From: JAODBJ01 sp963782465 | GTDB lineage: Bacteria > Actinomycetota > Acidimicrobiia > IMCC26256 > PALSA-610 | DNA: 64,000 nucleotides | Direction: 5' to 3' | Assembly (NCBI GenBank): GCA_963782465.1 | Contig: CAWAJR010000005.1 | Location: 1-64,000, forward strand | Part shown: positions 1-7,841 of the stretch, piece by piece | How positions within the stretch are numbered: position 1 is the first letter of the stretch | How the letters are laid out: every line of letters starts with the position of its first letter | Translations under genes and position numbers: made by a program | Notes under the pieces: generated by a model | What the model was told of the DNA's origin: nothing | The model's database searches: none | What the model saw: the letters and a program-made list of their open reading frames with translations, nothing else

Positions 1-39
1 TGATGACTTACTTGGCTCACCGAAGGAACGGGACAAAAG
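1..39. repeat. Left terminal inverted repeat
   Basis: This 39-base stretch begins TGATGACTTACTTGGCTCAC and ends in an AAAAG. It pairs with 4493-4531 read on the other strand, with only three differences. It is cut by the window edge, so its outermost one or two bases are probably missing. Confidence 0.8.
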
Positions 40-240
40 GGCGCTATGGTCAGAGGCTCAGCTGAGGTGCCTGAGATCAATGTTGTTAGAGTGGCTGAAG
101 AAGCAGAGGTTTGACCTTGCATGGACGAATCCCTTCGTTATTCTTCAAGCTGCACCCTGGTAGCGGACCCTCTCGGGAATGAGGGACCGGCCCTCGTTGA
201 AGGGGAGGGCCTGGCCGGGCTATACACGCGGGAGCGCATC

Positions 241-654
241 GTGACAGGAGATCGACGCCGCGACGGCGCGGCATCTACGCTCTTTCGCGGCCGGGAATCA
301 CGCGGCGGTCGCGGCGTGAACGACTACCCGTTCGATCAGGTGTCCTGGATTGTCACCAAGCTCGCGGGCCGCCGGGATGCCCTGTTGGAGTTCGCAGCCG
401 AAATCGATGCGTGGCTCAAGGCACAACAAACGGGCGCTGCGAAGATCAGCGACCTAACGGACCTCCTTGAGGACTGGATGACCAGCCTTCGGCTCCAGAA
501 CGACCCCGGTGTGGCGACATCAAATGGAAGATCCGAAAGGCCGTCGTCGCGCCCACGCCTAACCTTTGGTGAATGGCAGGAGCGGGTGGGTGGTCGTGGG
601 AAGACCCGGCGCGGTTGCAGGCGTTGCTGGAGCAGGTGCCGGCAACAGAACTAG
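241..654 (+). CDS. Hypothetical protein in transposon
   Basis: I do not recognise this protein. The GTG start at 241 was chosen because GGAG sits at 231-234, six bases upstream; the frame is open from an ATG at 121, and another GTG lies at 316. The credible part is a helical stretch around VSWIVTKLAGRRDALLEFAA and following residues. The last 20 residues are Arg/Cys-rich and look like out-of-frame reading. The next ORF, starting at 573, continues plausibly from here, so 241-854 may be one gene broken by a one-base shift near 590-600. Confidence 0.4.
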   Translation: MTGDRRRDGAASTLFRGRESRGGRGVNDYPFDQVSWIVTKLAGRRDALLEFAAEIDAWLKAQQTGAAKISDLTDLLEDWMTSLRLQNDPGVATSNGRSERPSSRPRLTFGEWQERVGGRGKTRRGCRRCWSRCRQQN

Positions 655-854
655 TCGAGGTCAGAGAAGCTATCGACAAACTCCTGGTCGATTGTTCAGA
701 AGCCGGGCCGGTCCGAATCGCCCGTCTCCGTGCGTGGCCAGAACCGCTCAAGATCGCTTACCTGCCATATGGGTGGCGGCTGACGTTCGAGATCGTGACC
801 AAGAATCCCGGCGATCAGTTCCTGACGGCGCGGGCTCTGGTTCGGCCAGCGTGA
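573..854 (+). CDS. Hypothetical protein in transposon
   Basis: A 93-residue ORF with a helical first half (LQALLEQVPATELVEVREAI) and a beta-like second half (LKIAYLPYGWRLTFEIVTKN). I do not recognise the family. A stop codon lies directly before its ATG, so it is either a separate overlapping gene or the C-terminal part of the gene that starts near 241, separated by a frameshift. It converges on the small reverse gene ending at 865. Confidence 0.45.
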   Translation: MAGAGGWSWEDPARLQALLEQVPATELVEVREAIDKLLVDCSEAGPVRIARLRAWPEPLKIAYLPYGWRLTFEIVTKNPGDQFLTARALVRPA

Positions 855-864
855 CGCCCATGCT

Positions 865-1023
865 CTAGGTACCTGCGGTGTCACCGTCGGGGTCGCCCTG
901 ATCCTCGGGTTCTTGGTCGACTCTGAGGAGCTTCTTGGTCAGGGCCTCGAAGCGGTCGAACTCCGCGTTCTCTTCATCCTCGCCCGGCTCGTCGTCCCGC
1001 GGAGGTTCGGGCTCGTCCGTCAC
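865..1023 (-). CDS. Small acidic protein coupled to upstream gene
   Basis: A 52-residue ORF starting at a GTG whose last two bases begin the TGA stop of the preceding gene (a GTGA overlap), which suggests translational coupling. The protein is strongly acidic at its start (TDEPEPPRDDEPGEDEENAE), then has a short amphipathic helix, FDRFEALTKKLLRV, then an acidic tail. Small acidic partners with a FxxFxxLxKKLL helix are often found behind larger conserved hypothetical genes. An antitoxin-like or adaptor role is only a guess. Confidence 0.5.
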   Translation of the reverse strand: MTDEPEPPRDDEPGEDEENAEFDRFEALTKKLLRVDQEPEDQGDPDGDTAGT

Positions 1024-1807
1024 TGGTCCTCGTTGAGATCACGGGCGATGGGTTCACTGACGAGGCCGGGCTTCATCGCGGTAAGGACAGCGATGAACTG
1101 GTCCCAGGCCGCTTCAGTGACCGGGAACTCTCCTTCGATCACGATCGGCGCAGCGCCACTCACGGGCACCGGGATCGTCAACACGTTCGCGCCCACAGGC
1201 CGCTCCCATCGCATTCCGGTCCGCTGAACCTCGCGATGCTGGGGCACCGAACCCCGTTCGGGCTCCGCCTCACCATTAGCGTCCTCTTCTTCACTGCCGA
1301 TGTTAGTGGACTCTGCCAGTCGAGCGAAGGCAATTGTCTCGCGAAACTCGTTGATGAACTCGGCGGCACCAGTCTCCGTGAAACCACGGTTCCGAACGAG
1401 GTCGTACCGCAGGGCATGGTCAGAGGGTAGGTGTGGCTTGTACTGGTTCCACAATTCGGCGTGAATCGACGGCAGTAACGCCGCACGTTGGATCGCCAGG
1501 TCACGTTGGCGTGCGTCCGGGCTCAACAGGATGTCCAACGCTAGATCCGTGAGCCTCCCCATCCGGTTGCGCCGTGCCCCTCTTCTTCGAGGAGACCGAA
1601 TTTCTTAAGCGCGGCGTACGCGACCGACGCCGGTCCTGTTGAGGGCGACCTGAAACCCCAATGGCTCGTGACTGTTGCCATTGGAACGGCGTGCTGCCGT
1701 TCTTCGTCATAGAGCACCTGCGCGCGCCTCACGGCTACCTCGAGGCTGGTCCCCGGATAGCTAGGGCTCCGCCCCTTTTTTTTGCGGAACTCGTTGGCGT
1801 CGGCCAT
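1020..1807 (-). CDS. Conserved hypothetical protein, winged-helix-like, frameshifted
   Basis: Two overlapping reverse-strand frames join into one protein at about 1562. The first half, from ATG 1807, reads RSPSYPGTSLEVAVRRAQVL and ends LKKFGLLEEEGHGAT; the second continues RMGRLTDLALDILL. Adding one C near 1564 restores the frame. A GGGAGG Shine-Dalgarno stretch at 1813-1818 supports the start. The pattern of SxPSxPxxSLExAxxRA followed by a winged-helix-like KLTDLAxxIL and LPSDxxLRxxLVRxRGF is a widespread conserved family of unknown function, recognised here only by eye. The small acidic gene follows by a GTGA overlap. Confidence 0.55.
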
Positions 1808-1912
1808 CTGGACCTCCCGTCCAGAGATGACCCTACCAAATTTGTCGGCAGATGGCAAGAGTACGGCTTGCGTTTGCTCTGCTCGGGGCCTAGACTGCCG
1901 GGAGTAAGAGAA

Positions 1913-1938
1913 AACCCCCGAGCGGCTACTCGGGGGTT
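1913..1938. terminator. Hairpin between divergent transposon genes
   Basis: A perfect 10-bp stem, AACCCCCGAG with CTCGGGGGTT, closes a 6-base loop. On the reverse strand the stem is followed by TTTTC, so it could stop transcription running leftwards into the gene that starts at 1807. It could also be a shield or binding site in the transposase leader, since it lies 23 bases before the transposase start. Confidence 0.5.
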
Positions 1939-1948
1939 CTCAACGCAA

Positions 1949-2021
1949 GGGGACGAGGCAATGGAAGCCACCCAGGCCCATCATCCAGGACAAGCGGGTT
2001 CGATTCCCGTCGTCTCCACCA
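1949..2021 (+). other. tRNA/tmRNA-like 3' end with paired acceptor
   Basis: Bases 1994-2010 form a T-arm (GCGGG TTCGATT CCCGT), followed by CGTCTCC, a discriminator A and CCA at 2011-2021. GGGGACG at 1949-1955 pairs with CGTCTCC over all seven positions, one of them a G-U. The 73-base length is right for a tRNA, but I can build only a 3-bp D-stem (1957-1959 with 1967-1969) and no convincing anticodon stem. The 3' end also resembles that of tmRNA. It is probably a tRNA or tmRNA remnant or mimic, not an intact gene. It overlaps the transposase start. Confidence 0.4.
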
Positions 2022-2940
2022 GCCATTCTACGCCCGCTCGCAAGCCGCGGACGCTTATTGAGGCCATCCGGTACTTCTCCGACCCTGACGTTTGCATCGA
2101 GTACGTCGCCAAGCTGCGCTGGCCGGAAGGGCCCGTCTGTCCTTCGTGTGGCGGGACCGAGCACACCTACCTGGCGAAGCGCCGGGTCTGGAAATGCCGC
2201 AACAAGGAGTGCCACCGCCAGTTTTCGGTCAAGGTCGGCACGATCTTTGAGCAGTCGCCGCTCGGGCTCGACAAGTGGCTGCCAGCGGTGTGGCTGATCG
2301 CCAACAGCAAGAACGGCATCAGTAGCCATGAGGTCGCGAGGGCGCTCGGGATCACGCAGAAATCGGCATGGCACGTCCTGCACCGCATTCGCGAAGCGTT
2401 GCGCGATGGGTCGTTCGAACGGTTCACGGGTGAAGTCGAGGTAGACGAGACGTTCATCGGCGGCCTCGTGGATAACAAGCATGATTGGAAGAAGCCAGGC
2501 GCAACCAAGACGGTCGTCGCCGGGGCCCGTGAGCGCGGCGGCGGGGTACGCGCTCGTGTGGTGCCCGACCGCAAGCGCGACACCCTCATGCGGTTCGTCA
2601 CAACCAGCGTCAGCCCCGACGCGACCCGGTCTACAGCGACGAGGCGAACCAGTACCTAGGGCTTCGCTGGAACGGCTACAAGCACGCGAGCGTGAACCAT
2701 TCCAACAAGGAGTACGTCCGCGGGTCCGTTCACACGAACTCCGTCGAGAACTTCTGGAGCCTGCTCAAGCGCAGTATCCACGGGACGTATGTCCAGGTAT
2801 CCCCCGAGCACCTGTCCCGCTACGTGGAGGAGAGGGCCTTCGCGTACAACTTGCGTCAGCAGACGGACTTGACGCGTTTCGAGACAGCCTTGGTGCAGTC
2901 GGTTGGGCGGAGGCTCACGTGGGAGCAGCTGACTGCCTAG
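1961..2940 (+). CDS. IS1595-family (ISXO2-like) transposase, frameshifted
   Basis: This is the enzyme that moves the element. An N-terminal zinc ribbon has Cys at residues 60, 63, 79 and 84. A helix-turn-helix-like segment follows (SSHEVARALGITQKSAWHVL), then the DDE domain beginning VEVDETFIGG with the first catalytic Asp at 162. The frame breaks at about 2621-2629; one missing base joins it to YSDEANQYLGLRWNGYKH and then VHTNSVENFWSLLKR. The break falls just before the second catalytic Asp, so as written the protein would be inactive. ATG 1961 is the only start before the conserved RTLIEAIRYF and lies inside the tRNA-like stretch. Confidence 0.8.
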
Positions 2941-4401
2941 CTGGCTAGGTCACTCGCGATTAGCTGCTCAGCCGATGGCAAATCGGACGGTTTCCGCATC
3001 GGCGGCAAAGGCAAAACATCGCCCTCAGGCTGCGGACCGACGTTCCGCATTGATGACCTCGTACGTTTCGTCAGCAACAGGACTTCTTTCACGCGGACAA
3101 GCTTGATGTTCAGCCCATCACGTCGGGCTCGTGAAGCTTCCTCTACCGCGCCCTTTGTGAAACTGAACGCTATGACGTAGCCAGTGTCGTTGCCGGCGCG
3201 ACGCATAGCCGTCTCGAAGTTGTCGATAATATTGCGCCCGACGTGTTCCGATTGCTTGACTTGAATGGGATCGCGCGTGAAGAACCAGAACCCATCTATG
3301 CCCATGTCGCCAGTCCGACGTGGCGAATGTGTGCCGTTCACTGCGTTGATAACCCAATTCTGAAATTCGAACGGCTTCAGCCCCTTCAGGCTCTCCTCAG
3401 TATCCGGGATGTCGACGATGTCGGGCACCATCCGGGACTGGTTCCATAGTCGCCGTCTCATGATCTCCATTGCCGTGGGTGAAATGTCGATGCCAACCCA
3501 TCGGCGTCGCAGACGTTCCGCAACGGCAATCGTCGTTCCGCAACCGCAGAAGGGATCAAGGACAACGTCACCCTCGTTGCTACTCACTGAGAGGATCCGG
3601 TCAAGAAGGGTCTCGGGCTTCTGTGTCGGATAACCAAGTCGCTCGTTCGATCCCGCGTGAAGCCGGATGTCGGTCCAGATGTCTTGTAGCGGGACGCCCG
3701 GCTGTTCATCGAGGTAACGCTTGTAGACGGGCATCCCTGTGCGACGGAACATGATCCGACCGTCTGCGAGGAACTTGTCCATGTTCGCCCGCGAATAAGC
3801 CCAGTGTCGGCCGCGATATGGCCTCATACCGTTCCACTCGTAATCAACGTCGCCGCCTGGCTTGTTTGCCGTGAGATCACTCAAGCGGTAGCGACGACCC
3901 GTCCCTTCCTCGATGTAGCGGTAGTTCTGTTCGATGTAGTCGGATTCGAACGGACCGTAGTGTGGGTTCCAAGTGAAGCGTTTTCCCTTGGTGTAGAAGA
4001 AGATCGTGTCATGGCTTCGGCCATACCGCTTTGAATCGTTCTTCGCGCTCGAAACGCTTCCAAGCGATCTCGTTCTGGAACTGTTTCATCCCAAAGACCT
4101 CATCGAGCATCACTTTGATGTAATGGCTCGCATGCGGATCGCAGTGCAAGTACAACGATCCCGTCGGGCTCAGGACGCGTCGCAGCTCAGCGACGCGATC
4201 GCGCATCCAATCGATGTAGTGCTGGATGCCGCCTTCCCAGCGGTCCTCGAATGAACGGACCTCCGCCTCGTCGCCCCATATGACCTCGTACACGCGGTTC
4301 GAGAAGAACGGCGGGTCGAGATAGACGAGATCGACCGATTCGGACGGTAGGGCAGCGAGCCGCTCAAGATTGTCGTTGCAGTACAGAACGCCGGTATCCA
4401 T
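2937..4401 (-). CDS. DNA methyltransferase with C-terminal PD-(D/E)XK-like domain, frameshifted
   Basis: A site-specific adenine/cytosine-N4 methyltransferase. The N-terminal part has the catalytic DPPF in VDLVYLDPPFFSN, and further on comes the AdoMet motif VLDPFCGCGTTIAVAERL, which is the beta-class order. After that a separate domain reads GDMGIDGFWFFTRDPIQVKQ, matching the D...(Q)xK core of PD-(D/E)XK nucleases of the Mrr type. The frame breaks at about 4012 (KAVWPKP then HDTIFFYTKG); one extra base would explain it. ATG 4401 is preferred over GTG 4413 because GGGGG precedes it. Its end overlaps the transposase end by four bases. It is probably modification cargo, or a fused restriction-modification enzyme. 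Confidence 0.75.
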
Positions 4402-4492
4402 CAGCACCCCCACAGTGGCGGCGGATCACGGTACATCACTCAGACCTCATTCGTCACTTGAGCCACAGAGCTTAGATATAGCCCCACCGCGG

Positions 4493-4533
4493 CTTTTATC
4501 CGGTTCCTTCGGTGAGCCAAGTAAGTCATTACC
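4493..4533. repeat. Right terminal inverted repeat
   Basis: Reverse complement of the left repeat, with three differences over 39 bases (4493-4531). Two further bases give an outer GG. It ends about 95 bases before the start of the next chromosomal gene, so the insertion lies in that gene's upstream region. Confidence 0.8.
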
Positions 4534-4627
4534 GTGTGTTCCCTCGGGCACCCGTGGCCCCGGTGGCAGAAGTCGCTTCGGTTGGGCCGGCCCATTTGCC
4601 GATCAGAAACCCGGAGGAACGACGCGA

Positions 4628-5377
4628 ATGGCACCATCGGAGCAGGGCGAACCCGGCTGGCGCCACGGCGTGGCACGCGGCCTCCAGCGGATCGCGGGTG
4701 CGATCGCCGACCCGGCCGGCGCCGATCAGGCGGCGACCGAGACCTCGCCCACCGGGTCGAACGACGTACCGGCGCCGTCGATTCCGAAGGTCGAAGAGGC
4801 CCCCGGCGAGACCCCGGCGGAGTTCGCGGCCCGCCGCCTCCAGGCGGTGATCGAGGAGCTGTACCCGACCGTCGCGGCCCGGGTGCTGGCCCTGGCCCAC
4901 GGTGGTACCGGCGCCGACGTCGACGAGTGGGTCACGGTCGCCCGGGTGCTCTACGACCAGCACATGCGCCGGGCGGGCGGCCCGAGCGTCGAAGCGCGCC
5001 AGCGCGCGCTGCTCGCCACCCTCGATCAGGCGCTCGTCGCCCAGGCCCGCTCATCGGCCCGGCTCGCGGGGTACGGCGAGAACGAGCTCGATCAGCCGTC
5101 GGCCATCCAGGGCGACCCGCCGGCGACCTTGCTCTGGGAGCACTACCTGTGCCCGCAGGCCCGGCTCGCCCGGAGTGTGGTGCACGGCGAAACGGTCGGC
5201 GACTGGCTCGGCGCACTCGGCGAACTGTGGAGCGCGACCAACGCGCTGTACGAGATGACCGTCGAAGACGCGGCCGAACCGACCGCCGACAGCGACCCTG
5301 CCGTCGAAGCGCGGCAAGCCGCGCTCGATCGCACGAAGGTCGCGCTCGTGCGCGTGCAAGAGCTCTCGCTCTGGTAG
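4628..5377 (+). CDS. Hypothetical protein
   Basis: A 249-residue protein I do not recognise. The frame is open from 4370, inside the transposon, but ATG 4628 is chosen because GGAGG at 4613-4617 precedes it and the transposon ends at 4533. The first 60 residues are low-complexity and Pro/Ala-rich. The rest is predicted helical and acidic, with FAARRLQAVIEELYPTVAAR and a later LLWEHYLCPQARLARSVVHG. No signal peptide or membrane segment is visible. The sulfatase starts 20 bases downstream, so they may share a transcript. The transposon insertion may have changed its promoter. Confidence 0.65.
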   Translation: MAPSEQGEPGWRHGVARGLQRIAGAIADPAGADQAATETSPTGSNDVPAPSIPKVEEAPGETPAEFAARRLQAVIEELYPTVAARVLALAHGGTGADVDEWVTVARVLYDQHMRRAGGPSVEARQRALLATLDQALVAQARSSARLAGYGENELDQPSAIQGDPPATLLWEHYLCPQARLARSVVHGETVGDWLGALGELWSATNALYEMTVEDAAEPTADSDPAVEARQAALDRTKVALVRVQELSLW

Positions 5378-5396
5378 CGCTCGTACACTGCGCAAG

Positions 5397-6935
5397 GTGC
5401 CCGGCCCTTCCGCGCCCAACGTCCTCTTCGTCACCGTCGATCAGTGGCGCGGCGAATGTCTGTCGTCGCTCGGGCATCCCGTCGTGCGCACACCGAACCT
5501 CGACCGCCTCGCGGCGAACGGCGTGCACTTCACGCGGCACTACGCGCAGGCGGCGCCGTGCGGACCGAGCCGCGCGTCGATTTATACCGGCATGTACTCG
5601 ATGAACCACCGCTCGGTGCTGAACGGCACGCCGCTCGACGCGCGGTTCACCAACGTCGCGCTCGAAGCCCGCGCGCTCGGCTTCACGCCGGCGCTGTTCG
5701 GTTATACCGACACCAGCATCGACCCGCGCACCGTCGCCGACGACGACCCGCGCCTGCGTTCGTACGAAGGCGTGCTCCCCGGTTTCGACCCGGTGTGCCA
5801 TCTCCCGGAAGGCGATCCGCAAGCCTGGCTGCTGTGGCTCGCCAAGGCCGGCTACGACATCCCGAGCGATTGGCGCACGTTCGTCGGCCAACCGGCCGCC
5901 GGCACCAAATGGTGCACCCAGTACGACGCCGAGCACTCCGAACCGGCGTTCCTCACCGATCGGGTCCTCGAGTACATCGACGACTGCGGCGACGAACCGT
6001 GGTTCGTCCACGCGAGCTACCTACGGCCGCACCCGCCTTTCCTCGCACCGGAACCGTACGCGTCGATGTACGACGCCGATTCCGTTCCTGCGCCCGTGCG
6101 CGCGCCGAGCCCGGAAGCCGACGCCGCGCAACACCCGCTGCTCGCGTTGATGATCGACCATCCGTTCATCGCCGCACCGCGCGACGATCGCGAACTCCGC
6201 GAGATGCGCGCGACCTACTACGGGATGATGACCGAGGTCGACCACCATCTCGGACGCCTGCTCGACCGGCTCGACGAAACCGGCGCCGCCGCGCACACCC
6301 TCGTGGTGCTCACATCCGACCACGGCGAGATGCTCGGCGACCACTACGTCACCGGGAAGCTCGCGTGGTTCGACGCGTCGTACCAGGTACCGCTCATCGT
6401 CCGTGCACCCGGCGCGCGTTTCGACGCGTCGCGCGGGCGGCGCGTCGACCGGTTCACGGAGAACGTCGACGTCACGCCGACCATCCTCGACGTGCTCGGC
6501 GCGGAAGTGCCGTTGCAGTGCGACGGCCGCTCGCTCGTCCCGTTCCTCGCCGGCGACACCCCCGAACGCTGGCGCGACGAAGTGCACTACGAGTTCGACT
6601 TCCGCGAACCGGCCGACAAGAGCGTCGAGCGACTGTTCGACGTGACCATGGACGAGTGCTCGCTCACCGTGCTGCGCGACGACCACGGCAAGTACGTGCA
6701 GTTCGGCGGCCACCCGCAGCTGCCGCCGATCTTCTTCGACCTCGACACCGACCCCGACCAGGTCGTCAACCGGGCCGCCGACCCGGCCTACGCGCCGCGG
6801 GTGCTCGACTACGCGCAGCGCATGCTCGCGTGGCGGATGCGCCACGCCGACCGCGCCCTCACCGGCACCAAGCTCACCGGTTTCGGCCCCATCATCCGCC
6901 GCGCCCCCGCCGCTGACCCTCCGGGCCCGTTCTGA
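5397..6935 (+). CDS. Sulfatase (alkaline phosphatase superfamily)
   Basis: A 512-residue sulfatase that would hydrolyse sulfate or related esters. The N-terminus NVLFVTVDQWRGE carries the first metal ligands. CGPSR at residues 55-59 is the C-x-P-S-R signature whose Cys is converted to formylglycine, and LTSDHGEMLGDH carries the second metal site. No signal peptide is evident, so it is probably cytoplasmic. The start is GTG 5397, shortly after the previous gene's stop. The natural substrate cannot be told from sequence; choline, aryl or carbohydrate sulfates are all possible. Confidence 0.88.
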   Translation: MPGPSAPNVLFVTVDQWRGECLSSLGHPVVRTPNLDRLAANGVHFTRHYAQAAPCGPSRASIYTGMYSMNHRSVLNGTPLDARFTNVALEARALGFTPALFGYTDTSIDPRTVADDDPRLRSYEGVLPGFDPVCHLPEGDPQAWLLWLAKAGYDIPSDWRTFVGQPAAGTKWCTQYDAEHSEPAFLTDRVLEYIDDCGDEPWFVHASYLRPHPPFLAPEPYASMYDADSVPAPVRAPSPEADAAQHPLLALMIDHPFIAAPRDDRELREMRATYYGMMTEVDHHLGRLLDRLDETGAAAHTLVVLTSDHGEMLGDHYVTGKLAWFDASYQVPLIVRAPGARFDASRGRRVDRFTENVDVTPTILDVLGAEVPLQCDGRSLVPFLAGDTPERWRDEVHYEFDFREPADKSVERLFDVTMDECSLTVLRDDHGKYVQFGGHPQLPPIFFDLDTDPDQVVNRAADPAYAPRVLDYAQRMLAWRMRHADRALTGTKLTGFGPIIRRAPAADPPGPF

Positions 6936-7010
6936 TGTAGTGAAAGCGCGCTCCAGGGCTCGCGGCGTTCACGAAAACGAGCGGGGGGCGCTCACCTAGC
7001 CTGCCGCGCC

Positions 7011-7841
7011 GTGGATGCCGCGACGTTCTTCGGGCTCGAACCGGTCGACACCGGGAAGCGGTGGCGCATGCCGGTGCACCACGGGCTCATCTCCGGCACC
7101 GGCGCCCTCTTCGGCGGGTGCGGGCTCGGGGCGGCGATCGAAGTGATGGAACAGGCCACCGGCCGGCCGTGCATCTGGGCGACCGCCCAGTACTTGTCGT
7201 ACGCGCGACCGCCGTCGGTGCTCGAACTCGACGTCGACGAAGTGGTGCGAGGCCACCAGATCAGCCAAGCGCGCGTGATCGCGCACGTCGGCGACACCGA
7301 GATCCTCACCGTGCTGGCCGCTCTCGGAGAACGGCCGTCGGATTTCGACGGTCAATGGGCGGTGCGGCCCGAAGTGCCGCCGCCCGACCAGTGCCCGCCG
7401 CGCGTGATGATGGCGCACCACGAAGGCACGATCAGCGACCGCCTCGACATGCGGCTCGCGAGCGCGCGCACACCCGACGAACTGCCCGGCCCGCCCGGTT
7501 CCGGCAACGCGAGCCTGTGGGTGCGGATGCCGGAGGTGCTGGAGATGTCGGCCGCGTCGCTCGCGATCATCGGCGACTACGTGCCCTTCGGCATCGGTCA
7601 GGCACTCGGACAGCGGGCCGGCGGCAACAGTCTCGACAACACGTTGCGCGTCGCGTCACGGACGTCGACCGACTGGGTGCTCGCCGACATCCGGGTACAC
7701 GCCGTCCACGGCGGGTTCGGCCACGGTCTCGTGCACTTGTGGGCCGAGGACGGCACACTGCTCGGCACCGCGAGCCAGTCGACGATCGTGCGAGGCTGGC
7801 GCGGCGACCAGCAACCACCCGAACAGCAGGAGGTCCGGTGA
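7011..7841 (+). CDS. Acyl-CoA thioesterase, TesB-like double hotdog
   Basis: A 276-residue protein with two hotdog halves. The N-terminal half has HHGLISGTGALFGGCGLGAA, and the C-terminal half has SLDNTLRV followed by DWVLADIRVHAVHGGFGHGL and a DGTLLGTASQSTIVR end, typical of TesB-like thioesterases that cleave acyl-CoA. It starts at GTG 7011. Its stop overlaps the start of the next gene by four bases, so the two are translated together. The acyl chain specificity is unknown. Confidence 0.75.
   Translation: MDAATFFGLEPVDTGKRWRMPVHHGLISGTGALFGGCGLGAAIEVMEQATGRPCIWATAQYLSYARPPSVLELDVDEVVRGHQISQARVIAHVGDTEILTVLAALGERPSDFDGQWAVRPEVPPPDQCPPRVMMAHHEGTISDRLDMRLASARTPDELPGPPGSGNASLWVRMPEVLEMSAASLAIIGDYVPFGIGQALGQRAGGNSLDNTLRVASRTSTDWVLADIRVHAVHGGFGHGLVHLWAEDGTLLGTASQSTIVRGWRGDQQPPEQQEVR

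Larger units (their letters stand above)
1..4533. mobile_element. IS1595-type transposon with methyltransferase cargo
   Basis: Bases 1-39 and the reverse complement of 4493-4531 match at 36 of 39 positions, giving terminal inverted repeats. Between them lie an IS1595 (ISXO2-like) transposase, a DNA methyltransferase and small unknown genes. The right end is placed at 4533 because two more bases there give an outer GG in the repeat, as is usual for this family; the matching left bases would lie just before base 1. The interior is visibly less GC-rich than the flanking chromosome. The target duplication (8 bp is usual) cannot be checked because the left flank is outside the window. Confidence 0.75.

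Noticed and set aside
121..240. N-terminal extension of the first transposon ORF from ATG 121
   Set aside because: The first 40 residues do not look protein-like, and GGAG before GTG 241 gives a better start.
1949..2021. A complete functional tRNA gene
   Set aside because: The acceptor and T-arms fit, but no anticodon stem can be formed and the D-stem has only three pairs. It is kept only as a tRNA/tmRNA-like stretch.
2621..2660. Programmed frameshift in the transposase
   Set aside because: No obvious slippery run or downstream hairpin, and many unrelated genes in the window have the same kind of break. A simple base error is the easier explanation.
6926..6986. Another convergent-type hairpin after the sulfatase
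   Set aside because: The arms (CCCGTTCT...GTGAA and TTCACGAAAACGAGCGGGG) match too poorly, and the following gene runs the same way.
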